Positions 21,891 through 34,000 of a stretch of DNA of 64,000 bases are shown here, one piece after another. Origin of the DNA: Hypholoma sublateritium FD-334 SS-4 (lineage: Eukaryota; Basidiomycota; Agaricomycetes; Agaricales; Strophariaceae); NCBI GenBank assembly GCA_000827495.1, contig KN817550.1:124001-188000 (forward strand), given 5' to 3'. The position numbers and the translations under genes are program-made. The notes under the pieces are model-generated. The model was not told the origin of the DNA, searched no databases, and saw only the letters and a program-made list of their open reading frames with translations. Within the stretch, counting starts at the first letter, position 1, and every line of letters starts with the position of its first letter.

Positions 21891-22186
21891 GCATCTAGTG
21901 CGAGCGGCAACAAAGATTCAGTCCATCATTTGCTGTTTGTACAGGAAGAACAGGACTTACAGACGGTTTTGAGAAATCACTGTTACATACGGGAGAAACG
22001 CGTAGCGGAGGAGACGAGGTAGCGCGAGAGGCGGCGAGGTGATGAAGGTTGAGGACAGCCGACCATCAGGTTTGTTCGTTGGTATTTCTCACACTGCGGA
22101 CTTCCTCTGACATTCAAATTATATTTCATTTATTGCAGGATCTACGCAGGTCTACATATCCTGTCGCGCCAGTAAAGCCAGTCGCG

Positions 22187-22201
22187 TCACAAAAATTGTG
22201 A
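22187..22201. promoter_or_regulatory. Subterminal palindrome TCACAA-AAA-TTGTGA
   Basis: Perfect 6+3+6 palindrome just inside the right TIR; shares the TCAC half-site with the left subterminal palindrome. Confidence 0.4.
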
Positions 22202-22215
22202 TCGACCGAGCGCGG

Positions 22216-22267
22216 ACAGTCCGCCAGACTGCCGGAGGGGCGGACTCTCGAATTCCGGAACATTTAC
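22216..22267 (-). repeat. Right TIR of KDZ-related element
   Basis: Inverted partner of 17237-17290; the TSD copy GGGAATCC follows directly. Confidence 0.85.
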
Positions 22268-22275
22268 GGGAATCC

Positions 22276-24672
22276 TACAAACAATTCCGAATGGTTCCGA
22301 CAGAATCCGCTGATCCCGTCAGCTGCCACGGCCCGTCCGGGCCAAGCTAATGCCAATCTAAGTATAGGTTGAAATTATTTGCGTGCGCTACGATTCTGGA
22401 GCAAAAGGCAAGCTAAGTAATATCATATTCTCCACGTTCAGGGCAACTCTCACTCGAGTCTCGAATACGTGGAATTTATGCGCTATTATCTCGCCATGTG
22501 TCTCTGTGTATACCGCCGAGTTTGTGACGGCTTCGAGATAGATTTATCAGTGCATCATGGGTTCTGAGAAATTCAGCAGGTCTCGTTGATATATATAATA
22601 TATGTTAGTACTCCCTTCAAGCTCACTGCTGACTCGGATCTGTATATCTGCCTTTGAAAGCTTGTCAAAAGCCACAGCAGCGCTATGTATTTACTATTTC
22701 CATATCACCGTATAGCACTCTGAAAGGTGTATTTATATTTGCACTAGTACGAAGCTACACTTTGTCTCAAATTACTTCACAACCTCAGCCTCCCGCCTGC
22801 GACGGGACGCTAAATTCGGCTCTGCGTATTCACCTCACGCGGCCTCACTCAGGAATGTCCTTGCATATCATAGCCACCCGACCATTGTCTTTCCAGCGCG
22901 CTTAAAAGACGGCTATAGTCACCATCGTTCACGCGGCGCTCCTACACGAAACGTCGGAGCCAAGTCGAAGCACGTCTTTGATCAGGGGAGAGCTTGCCCC
23001 GGGTGGGCCGGCCCGGGTCTGTATGCAAGTCGCACCAAGCGCGACGACGTATGGTCCTCCACATTATGTGGGATGTCCAAGGATGTCCAACGCCCAAGTC
23101 TGCTGACAAGTATATTTATGTCTATCTTTCTGACTTTTTTTGAGGACAGACATCCTAGGACAGTTCGAAGTTGGAATGCAAGTTACAAATGCATTTTAGA
23201 TCAATTGCACGACTTGTGCACGACTGCCTCGACGACAACTCAGACAGCTATAGACTATAAGTATAACAGTTAATATTTGAACATAAAACAACATGTAAAG
23301 ATATTTGTTTTAAATATTGTATAATTACTTGTACTTTGAAATGATAATGTGGTTCCGTCGAAGTTGACAGATACATCACAAGTTCATCATCGAGAAGATG
23401 ATCGCTTCAGATGCCTGGAAGTTAGAGCTTAAGACTATTCTTGTAATCGTGCTAGCTACCCACTTGACAAATTAATGAAATTAGATGGTCAATGGACGGC
23501 TTGTGATGAGCTATCCTACGACGTAAACAAGATGAATGAAAAGTGTGAATGACATGATCTGATTTTCTTCTACTTCTATCTCCTCTGCATACTGTAACCA
23601 GTACCTAAACCCAGAGCGTAACTTATTGGAACCTACAGTTTAGTGCCATATGCAGGCTTTTGGGTCTGACACGCAAGCATTTGTCACCAGGCGCAAATCG
23701 TTGACAACGAACGCACGATACTTCTCTACACGTATTGTCTGTCAACCAATCACCATTAATGTTTTCGGGTATCTTTTGTGGTTGGACCCACTCCTGCGGA
23801 ACCTACGGTGAGTTTGATTTGGCCTCGTCGACATCTCCGAATGACTGTCCGCCAGATCGGTGGTCAGAAATGTTTGGGTTATATCACAAAGATTTCTGAT
23901 ACAAATAGTCGAACGCCCTGGGGGGTTGTACTGAAATTGTCTTTACCATCTTGGTAAAACGTCCATGTTAGGCTCTTCGCGGCTCTAAGCGACGGCGTAT
24001 AGAGAGAGTCTGAGATGACGACAGGAACCTGTCCGGCTTCGGGGGTGATGGTGGGGGGAAACGTCGTATAAATAGTAATTACAATGCATACACCATGTCT
24101 TATCATGATCAAACATTTCTCAATGGGTTCAAAGATGCTGTAGTGGACAACTGATCTCACAGAACATCAGACGATGGATTTGTCCCTACTGCTGGTTTGA
24201 TCAAACCCATGATTGATATTAGATATATTTCGCACAGCACGAGTCATATTTATACAATTTCTGTGCGTAGCATGTTCTTCAGAATCGACTATACACCACT
24301 AAGTATTCCTGCTCGACCCGGATCAATGTTCTAATACTATCCCGCTTTGTCATGGACAGGAACGCCTCAAATCACAATATCTGACGACAAAAAACTTGGT
24401 GGGGTCAACTATGATGTCCGAGCATATCAACGAAAGTTTCCTAGCCCGGTTCTAACATTGTTTCACTTTTCATTTACATAATTAGCTAGACAATTTTTAG
24501 CTCGTGTATTCACAATGTAAAATTAGTAGAGCACCGAGATGTAGAATAAGTGTTTGGCCCATTGGCACCTTGATGCACTTCTCAAATGTTCGTAAACATT
24601 GCCCATTTAACTAGGTATAAAGTAGGCCGTACAATAGGTGGATTCTGACCACGGTCTTGCTAACAGTCTTCA
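22276..24672. other. Gene-poor stretch
   Basis: No supported gene in 2.4 kb. A minus-strand open segment near 23879-24160 has coding-like composition but no recognisable family or splice partners. The last 200 bases are the presumed promoter of the membrane protein gene. Confidence 0.5.
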
Positions 24673-25979
24673 ATGACTTTCTTAAACGGCTCCACTACCT
24701 TTGTGCCCAACCCATATACTCCTTTGGCCTACCTGAGCCCAGAACAGGCATACCAGACAACTGTCACCAACTACGCCTCAGTGGGGGCACTGGCGGTAGG
24801 TCACCTACTCGATTTTGGATTTCAATTTCTCATATCTGAACCATGCACGCAGGTCCTGATTTGGGACATCTTGGAGAACGGAGTTGCAGATTATCATCTG
24901 TTCAAGTCGCGCTTCAATATCTCTCTGATTGCGTACTTCGCTTCGCGGTATGTGGCGATGGGAGCAACCATATTAGTTCTATGGGTATATTTACAAATTC
25001 GTAGGATAGGAGTGATGGGTTATATGCTCTCATCCGCGATTTTCTCAAGTTAGCTGCGCTTACTCTGTTCACATTTACCGATCATCGTATACTAACATTT
25101 CCCGTTATAAAGGTGCGCCTACTGGACACTGTCTCGCATTCGATAAAGAAGTCAATTCGTGGTGTCCACTAGCTATTACCTGCAGCGCGCTCCTCTTCTT
25201 TCTGAGACTTCGAGCTGTCTACAACCGTAATCGAATCGTTGTGGCGATATATCTCGCATTGTGGTTCGGTCTACTAGTGGCCGCCATTCTAATACCACTT
25301 GGTGTTATCGGCGGTGCACTTGGACCGCAAGACTACTGCGAAGATGTCTTTGTTTCCAACACCGTATCCATTGTGCAGCTGACACCTTTGGTTTACGATA
25401 CGCTCGTCTTTGTTGCTATATCCTGGAGATTATGCCGAATCTCTTCAGTCGAACCAGCGGGACCCCGCGAAACGTTCCAAGTGATGCTTTTCGGAAAGCA
25501 CCTTCCGACGTTTGCCAAGAGTATACTTTTAGACGGACAGCTCTATTATTTGTGAGTACTCAAAACGGCATCACTTCACAGGTTAATAACAAACCACTGG
25601 CATCGACGTCATCAGGACCACACTCCTTGCCGGTGTCACTGTGCTTATACTTACATACAGCCCAGGAGTTCCGGGCCCCCTGAGGACTCTGGCTACAGAC
25701 CCTTACCGGGTAATCGTTAACATAATGGCCTGCCGAGTCTATCGGCGAACAAGAATGGGAATGATCAGAGAACTCGAGATATCAACAACCGCAATGGACA
25801 AGGCAAAATTAGCGCCCGTACATCCAATGATGCACAAAAATAATACTGAAAATACTCTTGACGCTGCGCAGCCACATACCAGTACCCTCCAATCGACTGC
25901 TTCAGAAAGTGAAAAGGGTAACACGAACCGTACTCATCCAAACCTCATACTTCAATTGGACCCTTGCTTCATAATCTAG
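24673..25979 (+). CDS. Multi-pass membrane protein, DUF6533-like
   Basis: Three exons in phase: 24673-25018, 25113-25551 and 25616-25979 (382 residues). The N-terminal NYASVGALAVGHLLDFGF, followed by VLIW and FASRYVAMG, recalls the DUF6533 start of basidiomycete seven-helix proteins. Further features are LRLRAVYNRNR after a helix, a glycine-rich helix (LLVAAILIPLGVIGG), DTLVFVAISWRLCRI, then GQLYYLTTLLAGVTVL and NIMACRVYRRTRMG across the last splice site. The last two blocks are characteristic of this family. Roughly seven membrane segments are visible, with a hydrophilic cytoplasmic tail. The family has no established function. Confidence 0.75.
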
Positions 25980-26555
25980 GCGTTCATTATCCATATCTTC
26001 TAGGGCAATATTATTTCATGTACTGCCTTTCCCAATTTCATTACACGCAAATCTTCATGCTTAAGCTAAGTCACAATCTTCTAGACGCCAATCGATAACA
26101 TTGCTGCTTACTGCAGTGGGAGTGGTTGAAGACTCCGCAATCATTTTCAGTCCACCGCGGCATGAAACCTATTTAACGGAGAGATACAAAAACAAGAAAA
26201 TTCCCAAATCAATTTTGAAAACGAAAACCGAGAGCTGAGAACTATGCAAAATTCAAACCGGTAGAATTTGGTCGAAGCATCGGCCGCTGCGCGTTGGGGA
26301 TTGACATTCGTGGCACATCGGCAATCAACGGCATCGGTGATACGTCGTGCAAATTATGTTTAGCCTACTGTATACTAAGTTCAGCAGAAGTCTTTGGATA
26401 AGATCTTATTATGGCCACTCGTTCGTCATATACAGCACTATGACGAGGATAAGTGGTGTCTTCTACGTATAAGAAGACGATTTTGCTCTGCTCGTAGGTT
26501 AATCAAGTTCCAGCCCAAGAACCGTTGTCATTCAAATCTTCCCCGGTCCTCTAAG
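25980..26555. other. Intergenic, upstream of the ice-binding protein gene
   Basis: No gene seen; presumed promoter region of the gene starting at 26556. Confidence 0.6.
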
Positions 26556-27517
26556 ATGTTTTCAGTTGGAATATATAGTCTGATTGCGCCTATGGTACGC
26601 CACTTCTAGAACGTTGTATATTGGTCATCTATCTCAGCGTATTCTACGCTAGATAGTCTCAGTCGTCCAGGCGGCAGGTCCTGCAGCGATCAACCTCGGC
26701 ACTGCAGGAAATTTCACAATTCTTGCAAAATCTGGGATATCGACTGTACCTAACTCTGACATAAGTAAGCTGCTCATTTCCCATTTCCCCCTCAGAAATT
26801 GATTACTGTGATCTACAGCTGGCAATATCGGCGTTAGCCCCTCATCAGGAACGTCTCTTACCGGATTCGCATTAACTATATCTCCATCCGGCGTTTTCGC
26901 TACCTCGGCGCAAGTTTCGGGGAGCCTGCTTGCGGCAGATTTTGCGGCGCCAACTTCCTCTCAGCTCTCTACTGCAATTGTTGACATGCAGACAGCGTTC
27001 AAGAACGGGACTAGCCGCGTTCACCCGAATTCACGCAATCTCCTTGCAGGTCTGCATACACCGTCGGACACCATTGATGTCTTCTAAATCAAATTAACTA
27101 TCTAGGCAGGCTCACGTCCCAGACATTATCCCCTGGACTCTACAAATGGACGAGCGGAGTGACCGTGACAACAAGCCTCACTTTGAACGGTACTGAGAAC
27201 GATGGTATTTAAATTCAGATTTAATACTACGCTGCCATGAGTTCTTACCTTAGTGTACCTTAGTCTGGATCTTCCAGATTCAGAAGAATCTGGTATTCGC
27301 CACAGGGGCAGAGACAATCCTCGCGGGAGGGGCCCTGTCAAAGAATGTATTTTGGGTCGTCTCCGGTTCTGTCGATCTTCTCGCCTCGGCGAGTCTAGAA
27401 GGTGTTATTTTGGGCGGGACGGAAATTGCCCTCGTCACCGGGGCGTTGGTCAACGGGCGAATTTTCTCGCAGACTGCGGTGACTCTGCAGCAGTCCGTTG
27501 TCAATCCCAATCAGTAG
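26556..27517 (+). CDS. Ice-binding (antifreeze) protein, DUF3494 family
   Basis: Five exons: 26556-26594, 26671-26764, 26819-27049, 27106-27204 and 27264-27517, giving 238 residues, the usual size of type 1 ice-binding proteins. The domain starts AAGPAAINLGTAGNFTILAK and continues with GISTVPNSDI, TGNIGVSP, ISPSGVFATSAQVSG, MQTAFKNG, LSPGLYKWTSGVT, LTLNGTENDVWIFQ, VFWVVSGSVDL and GALVNGRIFSQTAVTLQQ. These are the landmarks of the DUF3494 beta-solenoid. Such proteins are secreted and bind ice or inhibit its recrystallisation. The first exon gives only a short hydrophobic leader (MFSVGIYSLIAPM), so the signal peptide or the first splice site is uncertain. The rest is intact. Confidence 0.88.
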
Positions 27518-29127
27518 ATAGATCTCTATGTATATGTATGCCCCTATTTCTCTGGGACCTATTTCTCTGGGACCTCGGAATTTTCATTTTGGATGTTTGT
27601 TGGATGTACTTATTCTTCAGCGCTGGCGAGCTAAGTACTGCGACTCTCCAAATACCCTGTTCTAAAAATAGGCTTATCCGGGAAGCTGTATTGGAAGGGA
27701 GACCTCTACGCCTACACAGCTATATACACAACTTGAATGTCAGAAATTTAGCCAAATTTTAGCGGTCACAGGACAAAGTACATTTTTCATGTGTATCATA
27801 AAATCCAGGTCGACAACTACTAAACAGAGCTCATCCACAGCCAATCTTTGTAACAAATTTGCCGCTTTGTCGGTAATTATCGTATAGGTGTAAATGATTG
27901 ACCGTTCATGGGATCAACGTTACAGCCCAACGGTCAGCTTTCAACCGTTGATCTCGTCTACGGTATCAGTTTTGTTTCATTTTGTATAGCTAGCATTTCT
28001 GGAAAGCGTTCAACTTCGTAGCCGGCGAGCACAACCATCGATAAGCCAACTTTGATCGTCTTTCCATGAACTGGGTTATCCACAGCCTCCCAAGTGCTTG
28101 ATACCTGCCCGCAACTGTTGCGACAGAGTCTCATCGACTGAAAGTCTGAAAAAGCCACTGACCGTTAGCGACAAGGGTCCGGACGGAAGTGTTGTCACGG
28201 CAGCATGTTAGTATCATCAGCCCCGCCACCGCGCGGAGGTGGAGTAGTTGAAGGAGCTCGACGTGGAGCTGTGTCCATGGGACAGGTGTCACCAGTGTAC
28301 GCAGTATCCTCGAAACGCGCGCCCGATCATTCGACGAGATGCCGCGCCACCTTCCGATAGCTTCTGGGGACTGGAGCATTTCTAGTACAAGACTCCGACA
28401 ACGGTAGGAGTCCCTGCACCCGTGAATGTCGATGTATTGTGTTTAGCTTTCGTGGTGAGTGTTCATCGCGAAAGTAGCGACTTCCTGTGTTGTGTGGTCT
28501 TCGGCGATAGAGTACATCCGCATGTACATTCGAACGGTGACAGCGGACAGTGATGGACGCAATGGTGAGCGGCGCGGAGTCAGATGATGCCTAGATTTTC
28601 ATGTCTCGCGAGGTGGACGGAGCAGGAATAGTAGAGTACGCAGCTGGTCCAATAAGGAGATCAAGTAGCCTGTGTACTCAGCCTCGATGCCCAGAGTTGC
28701 TAGAGTGAGCTGGCGTCGGACGTCAAGCAAAGTTTGAACCGATGTAGTGAGTGGACCCTGCGCGACATGGAGCTCCTATATAATCTGAGGACTGCAGCCG
28801 GACGAGCGCCAGGAGAAAATAGGAGGCCAGACAAGCGGTATCCTATGCAATCATGGTTTCTACAAAACTTGGTAAGCAGTTGGATGCGAAATAGTTACAA
28901 AATATAGCTCACCGAACACCATTCAAAATGTAAACCAAACAAGCGACCCCGACCCAATCACACAACAAATTTGATCACCTCGAAGGCTCTTTCTATTCGG
29001 TAGGTGGAGAAACATCGTGTACTATTAGGAGAGCATGCTATAGTGATGTGTGGGTATATGCAATCAAACACGTCCGTTCCACACGCAAGTCGTATATAGA
29101 TATGTCCGTATATAAACAAACATATCA
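27518..29127. other. Gene-poor stretch with unassigned minus-strand coding-like segments
   Basis: Open minus-strand segments near 28610-28780 (contains LLDVRRQLTLATLGIEAEY), 28131-28380 and 27958-28160 look coding-like but lack consistent start, stop and splice signals. They may be a decayed gene. No family recognised. Confidence 0.35.
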
Positions 29128-30492
29128 TTAGAGTAGGAGCGAAGCCACACCAGCCGCGAGCACAAGGAGTGCTGACGATGCCTTGACACCAACCGCCGCG
29201 CTGCTCGTCGTCGTCGAGGTGGACTTGACGGCGGTGCCCGAGCTCGTGCCGGTGGAAGCGCCGCTGGTGGCCTTAGTGCCGCTCGCAGAACCAGTCGTGG
29301 TCGCAGCCGTACCGGTGGCAGTCGCAGCAGAAGACGCACCCGAGAGAGTGGTAGCTCCCGCGAAGGCGAAGAGGTCCGTGGACTGGAAGGTCTGGCAGTT
29401 GGACGAGGCGGGGATGCGAGGAGTGTACGGGGGAGGGGTGTTCAGGGGGTCAGGCATCGACCATGTGGATGCTACAGATGACATATATTAGCACCGCTGG
29501 CGATGAAAAGAGGGAGCAAAAATAACTTACTAACACCGTTGGTGGTGTACACACCAACAACATCCTGGACGTCTCCGTCACAGCTGGTGAACTCGCCATC
29601 CTTAGCAGCACTGGGCATGTTGTATGAGCAGCCAACAAGATCGTAACGGTTCTCGCAGTAGTCGGGGCTGGTGATCGAGTTGTAGCACGCCTTGAAGCAG
29701 AACTGGTTACCACCGACGAAGGTGTTCCAGTTGAACACCTGGGTGAGGGTGGTTCCGTCCGAATCAGTAGTGCCGTTTGAGTAAACGACGCCGCCTAGGG
29801 GGTTGCCTTGCAAGTCGGCACCATGGGGGTCAAGCTCACCACCCTGATCGGTGGGGTCAAGGCCAATACCGGGGTTGCTGATGAAACCAGTGACTTGAAT
29901 GTAACCAGGCGTCTTCATCCACTGGATAGGCACCGATATATTAACACCTGTGAATGGATGCTACGTGGCCAACGTACCTGGAGACCGGTGATGGAACCTT
30001 GAGGAATGACACGGCTTCCGTGGTAGGGCTTCGTGCAGTAGGCCACGACCTTCGCCTCAACATTGCCAATCAAGCCCGCCGCATCGGGGGATCCCCAGAG
30101 GCAGAAGTCGTCCTGATTAACACAGTATTAGGACCATTTTCGAAAAACTGCCAGCAAGGCTAAGTATTAAATATAAAAAAACGCACAGGGCTGTTGAACA
30201 CCAATGTCTGACAATTCGAGCTGTCGCCGAGCGTTGTTGAGTTGCACTGGTTGAAGCCGAACTGAGGCCCGCGGAGCACCTGGAAGGGGTAGACCTGGTA
30301 TGGGAGGTCCGTGAACGCATAATGCAGCGTGGACAGAATGGGTGTTCCAGACGCGCCAGCCACCTGCCGGCGTTCGGGGGTAGTGGGTGTCGGTGCTGGC
30401 GTAATTTGAGGCTCGGCGACGGCGAGAACGGTGGTAAATGAGTGGAATACTGCGAGGAGGGCAGCCAAACGAAGGGAGGGGGACGAAACCAT
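29128..30492 (-). CDS. Macrofage-activating-glycoprotein-like GPI protein, paralogue A
   Basis: Four exons: 30492-30187, 30112-29978, 29921-29531 and 29471-29128 (391 residues). Signal peptide MVSSPSLRLAALLAVFHSF, then PTTPERRQVAGASGTPILS, QVYPFQVLRGPQFGFNQC, DDFCLWGSP, AKVVAYCTKPYHGSRVIP, GGELDPHGADLQGNPLGG, YDLVGCSYNMPSA and GVYTTNGV. This order is typical of basidiomycete proteins annotated as macrofage activating glycoprotein. The Ser/Thr-rich stalk and hydrophobic end (ALLVLAAGVASLLL) predict a GPI anchor and a cell-wall location. A TATA-like ATATAAAG lies about 65 bases upstream and CTAAAAATAG 112 bases upstream. hAT copy 2 inserted 544 bases upstream of the start. Confidence 0.9.
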
Positions 30493-31027
30493 GGTGTAAG
30501 GTAAGAAAAAGGAAGGAGCGCGAAATTGTTGGGTCGGTTGACATGGCACAAGGCTTTATATCCTTGACGGGCACCGAAAACAAATAACCATCAACGCATC
30601 ACTCTAAAAATAGTCCTTTCTCTGTTGCGCTAAGGTGTGCGCCCTTGGCTCTCCCAGCCATTTCTTGACTTTCAGACATACAAAGCCATGAGATGTCTCG
30701 ACAATAACAGAGCACTGTTTATGAAACTGCTCAAGCTCACCACGGAAAACTCTCGAGTGTAGTCGTTTCGGCGTTTTTAGCCGACGCACACGGCCATGAT
30801 GTACATAATTCCACAGACCCTTTTAATTTCCAGCCCCCTATCCGCGTAACTACCCGACACGCCACTTGTTCTTCTCGGAAACACCATTGGAGCGGACTGT
30901 GAGACACGTCCTCAAAGCACAATGAACGCAGACGCCTCGCAGCGGGATGCAACCTCACCAACCTCGAAGAGTGCTCTCCGCGCTATCCCCGGGAAAATTG
31001 CTTGGCGGCGTGCAGCGAGGGCGGTGC
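30493..31027. promoter_or_regulatory. Upstream region of paralogue A
   Basis: Contains TATA-like ATATAAAG (30554-30561, minus) and the MADS-type site CTAAAAATAG (30604-30613). No gene seen. Confidence 0.45.
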
Positions 31028-31035
31028 AGGCAACG

Positions 31036-34000
31036 CAGTGGTGTGCGGGTAGTGACTATTTGATCGAGTTAGAGTTGGGGTAGCCATCAGAGTTATAACC
31101 AAGTCATAACTAGTTACTAACTCAATAACTCTCCCACGACTGATGGCCAGGGCCGAGCTCAGCGCTGCTCAGGGCTCGAATGCTATGATTAGCCAAATGT
31201 AGCTACTTTAATATTGATGGCGTAGACTAAATATAGGTTTGGAATGTACAAGGATGCGGCGAAAGCTACTCCATGGTAGTATTTCCGCGTGTCAGGCATG
31301 AATGACTGAGTTAGACTGAGGATCACCAGTCTGCCATTCATATTGGTATGTATTTCAGTAGTTAAATTCTCCGCAATAGAATCAAAGAACCATAGAACGA
31401 TACAGATACATGACCTGTGATGCAGCTGTTCTTGAATTTTCAATTGAGAGCCAGCTATAAATTGGTATGCGGATAAACAGATAAGTCCAACAGCATTCTT
31501 TTACACTTTCTGCGCAACGACTTCGCAAGAATATTGCGCCGCAGCGCAGATATGTACTGTATACTTTATTAGTAGAGTCCAATGTATTGCAATACTAGTA
31601 CTATCGGATAAGCTATGGAATAGCCCGACTACCTCCAACATGTATAAAGGGGTGATTCAACAAGCAATCTATTCTTCAGAACACCCTTCTCTCCTTGGTT
31701 TCTCGTCTACAACAATGCCTCCTAAGTCAAGCAAACGAGCTGGTGGTGGCAAGAGGTTCCCCCGAAGAGAATTCAATGAGCATCCTGACGACGCTTCTGG
31801 GACCAACATGGCCGGGGCACCATCTTCGAATAAAAAATTGGTTTACCATCGTCCATGTTTTGATCAACATCTTGCGGCACTCATCGACGGCGACAACCAG
31901 GCCCTAGCCATTGGATCCATGTCTGCTGTTCGCGACCGCAGCGTCTTGGTCGACCTCTGTACGTTAATCTTCTGATATTTTCAACGAAAAGATAACTTAA
32001 ATTATTGTATATTGTAGTATGGGGGAACAAGGACAACCAAACGACCTCACATACCGATACCATGGCGACCCACATCCGTGATTGTCCGTATTCTTCGGCG
32101 CACGATGTCGAGTGCGCCAAACTCTACAAACGAGGGAAGCGCCAGTTTGACGAAGACAGCATGACCCCCGGGCCGGCCCACACGGATTTTGGGACTATGG
32201 GCTCATCGTTGATTGGAGCAAGTCAGTTAACTGGTCCACTGAGCTCGGGTGAGTTGTATTGGACTCAAGTGTGTATAATATCTGACACGCAATTTAGGCG
32301 CNGGAAGAACATCGACGTCTGACGTCAGTCTCACCCCCTCGGACTCGGTTTCATTCACCGGCGGCCCCCGCCACCCTGCTTTGACCNGCACTGCCAGTGC
32401 ATCGAACCTTCGTCGTGTCTCGTCTCCCGGAATTACACCCGACATGCTTCCGCCCCAAGTCAACTCTATCTTCTGGACCGCAGCCAAGTACCGGCGCTTC
32501 GAACACCTCGTCCTTCGACTCACGGCCTCGGCCGGATTTCCGTTGTCTTGGGTCGAGAACCCAGAGTGGCAGCTACTCCGCGAGGAGTTTATTTATGGAT
32601 CGCCGTCTATTTCAAGAAAGGTACTCTCCACGCGGATACTCCGGGAGGTGGTCGATGAATTTAGGGCGCTTGCCAAGGAGAATGTGCAGGGAAAGGATGT
32701 GACACTACAGTCAGATGGTTGGACTGGAATCAACAATCGACATTTGCTAGCTTTCATGATCACCTGTGATAAACGCGTATGTATTGTGATCTTCTGAATA
32801 TTTCCTCGCTGAAACTAGATTTTTATTTTTAGGTGCTTACGCACAGTGTCCACGATTCGACCAAGGATCGCAAGACTGCCGAGAACCTTTTGTGTGAACT
32901 CGAGAAAGTCTACAGCAGCCTCCAAGACCCGATGACTTGGTGCACTGTTGTTGCCGGCCTGGTCACGGATGCCTCAGGCGAGGCGCGAAAGGCCCGGCGT
33001 CTGTTTTTGGTGAAGCACCCCCAAGTGATCGTGTTGGACTGCTATTCCCATCAAGTGAGCTCTATTCTCCAAAATATATTCTTATTCTGATAATATTCAG
33101 ATCAACCTGGTTGTCGGTGATTTCTTCAAGTCACGCTCGCCGTTGTTGCGCTTTACGGAACGCGCGGGTGAACTCATCACTTGGCTCCGGTCGAAAACTC
33201 GGATTCTTGGAAACCTCACGCGCTCTGTAATTCGCGCGGTTCTTACACGCTGGACTGCCCATTACATGGCATATCGACGTCTCCTACAGCTCTACCCGAC
33301 ACTGCGATCAATTCTTTTTGCAGATGCCTCCCGCCCCGACGAGCTCAAGGTTTTGGTATCCGGTGATGCTAAGGCACGTGAGAAGGCTGAGGAGATGGTG
33401 AAGATAATCGAGAATCCATCGTTCTGGCACGCTATTGCTTTGTACGTCCTGCCATTGTAATAAATGACTTGTAATTCCAAGATTTAAATGTAATTGTATT
33501 TGTGTATCATATGCAGGATCACTCGCTATCTGGAGCCTTTAGCAATTGCAGCGAACATCACCCAAGCATCATTCTGCCGGCTCGATCAGGTTCTTCTTAC
33601 ATTCGGGTTCCTTGTCATGAGGTACAAAGACGAGAAGATGAATCAGGACGAAATCGGCCGGTCGGCAATCATCAAGAGCTTAGAGACTCGTTGGTCCAAA
33701 TGCGATCAGGAAGTTTTTGTGGCAGCCGTCATTGTCAACCCCTTCTATCAGACACTCCCGTTCAACGTTAATGATGGGGAATTCTCACTATGGCTCACCC
33801 GCGCAGAACTCCGCGCCCTGTTTTCTCGTTTATTCCGCCGATTTTTTCAGAGAGAGCCACCTCCCGAGTTCTTTACCGACATGGTGGACTTTCTTTCGGC
33901 AACGGGAAAATTCCGCAGGCTTCGCGAACAGGTGACCTTTGATCTTGAGCAAGCATCGCAAAGGGTGCGTTTCGAAATTTCCATATATTAAACATCTGTC

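Larger units (their letters stand above)
17237..22267 (+). mobile_element. KDZ-related (CxC5/CxC6) DNA transposon, 5031 bases
   Basis: Terminal inverted repeats of about 53 bases lie at 17237-17290 and 22216-22267 and share GTTCCGG and ATTCGAGAGTCCGCCCC at the same distance from each end. They are flanked by the 8-bp direct repeat GGGAATCC (17229-17236 and 22268-22275). Inside are two convergent genes: a CxC5/CxC6 protein (17398-19603, +) and a zinc-cluster protein (21648-19802, -). CxC clusters are Pfam families named for their association with Kyakuja-Dileera-Zisupton transposases of basidiomycetes. The ends and target duplication are read directly; KDZ kinship is from the CxC motifs. Confidence 0.85.

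Noticed and set aside
23879..24160. 93-codon minus-strand frame
   Set aside because: No recognisable domain and no upstream or downstream exon that joins in phase.
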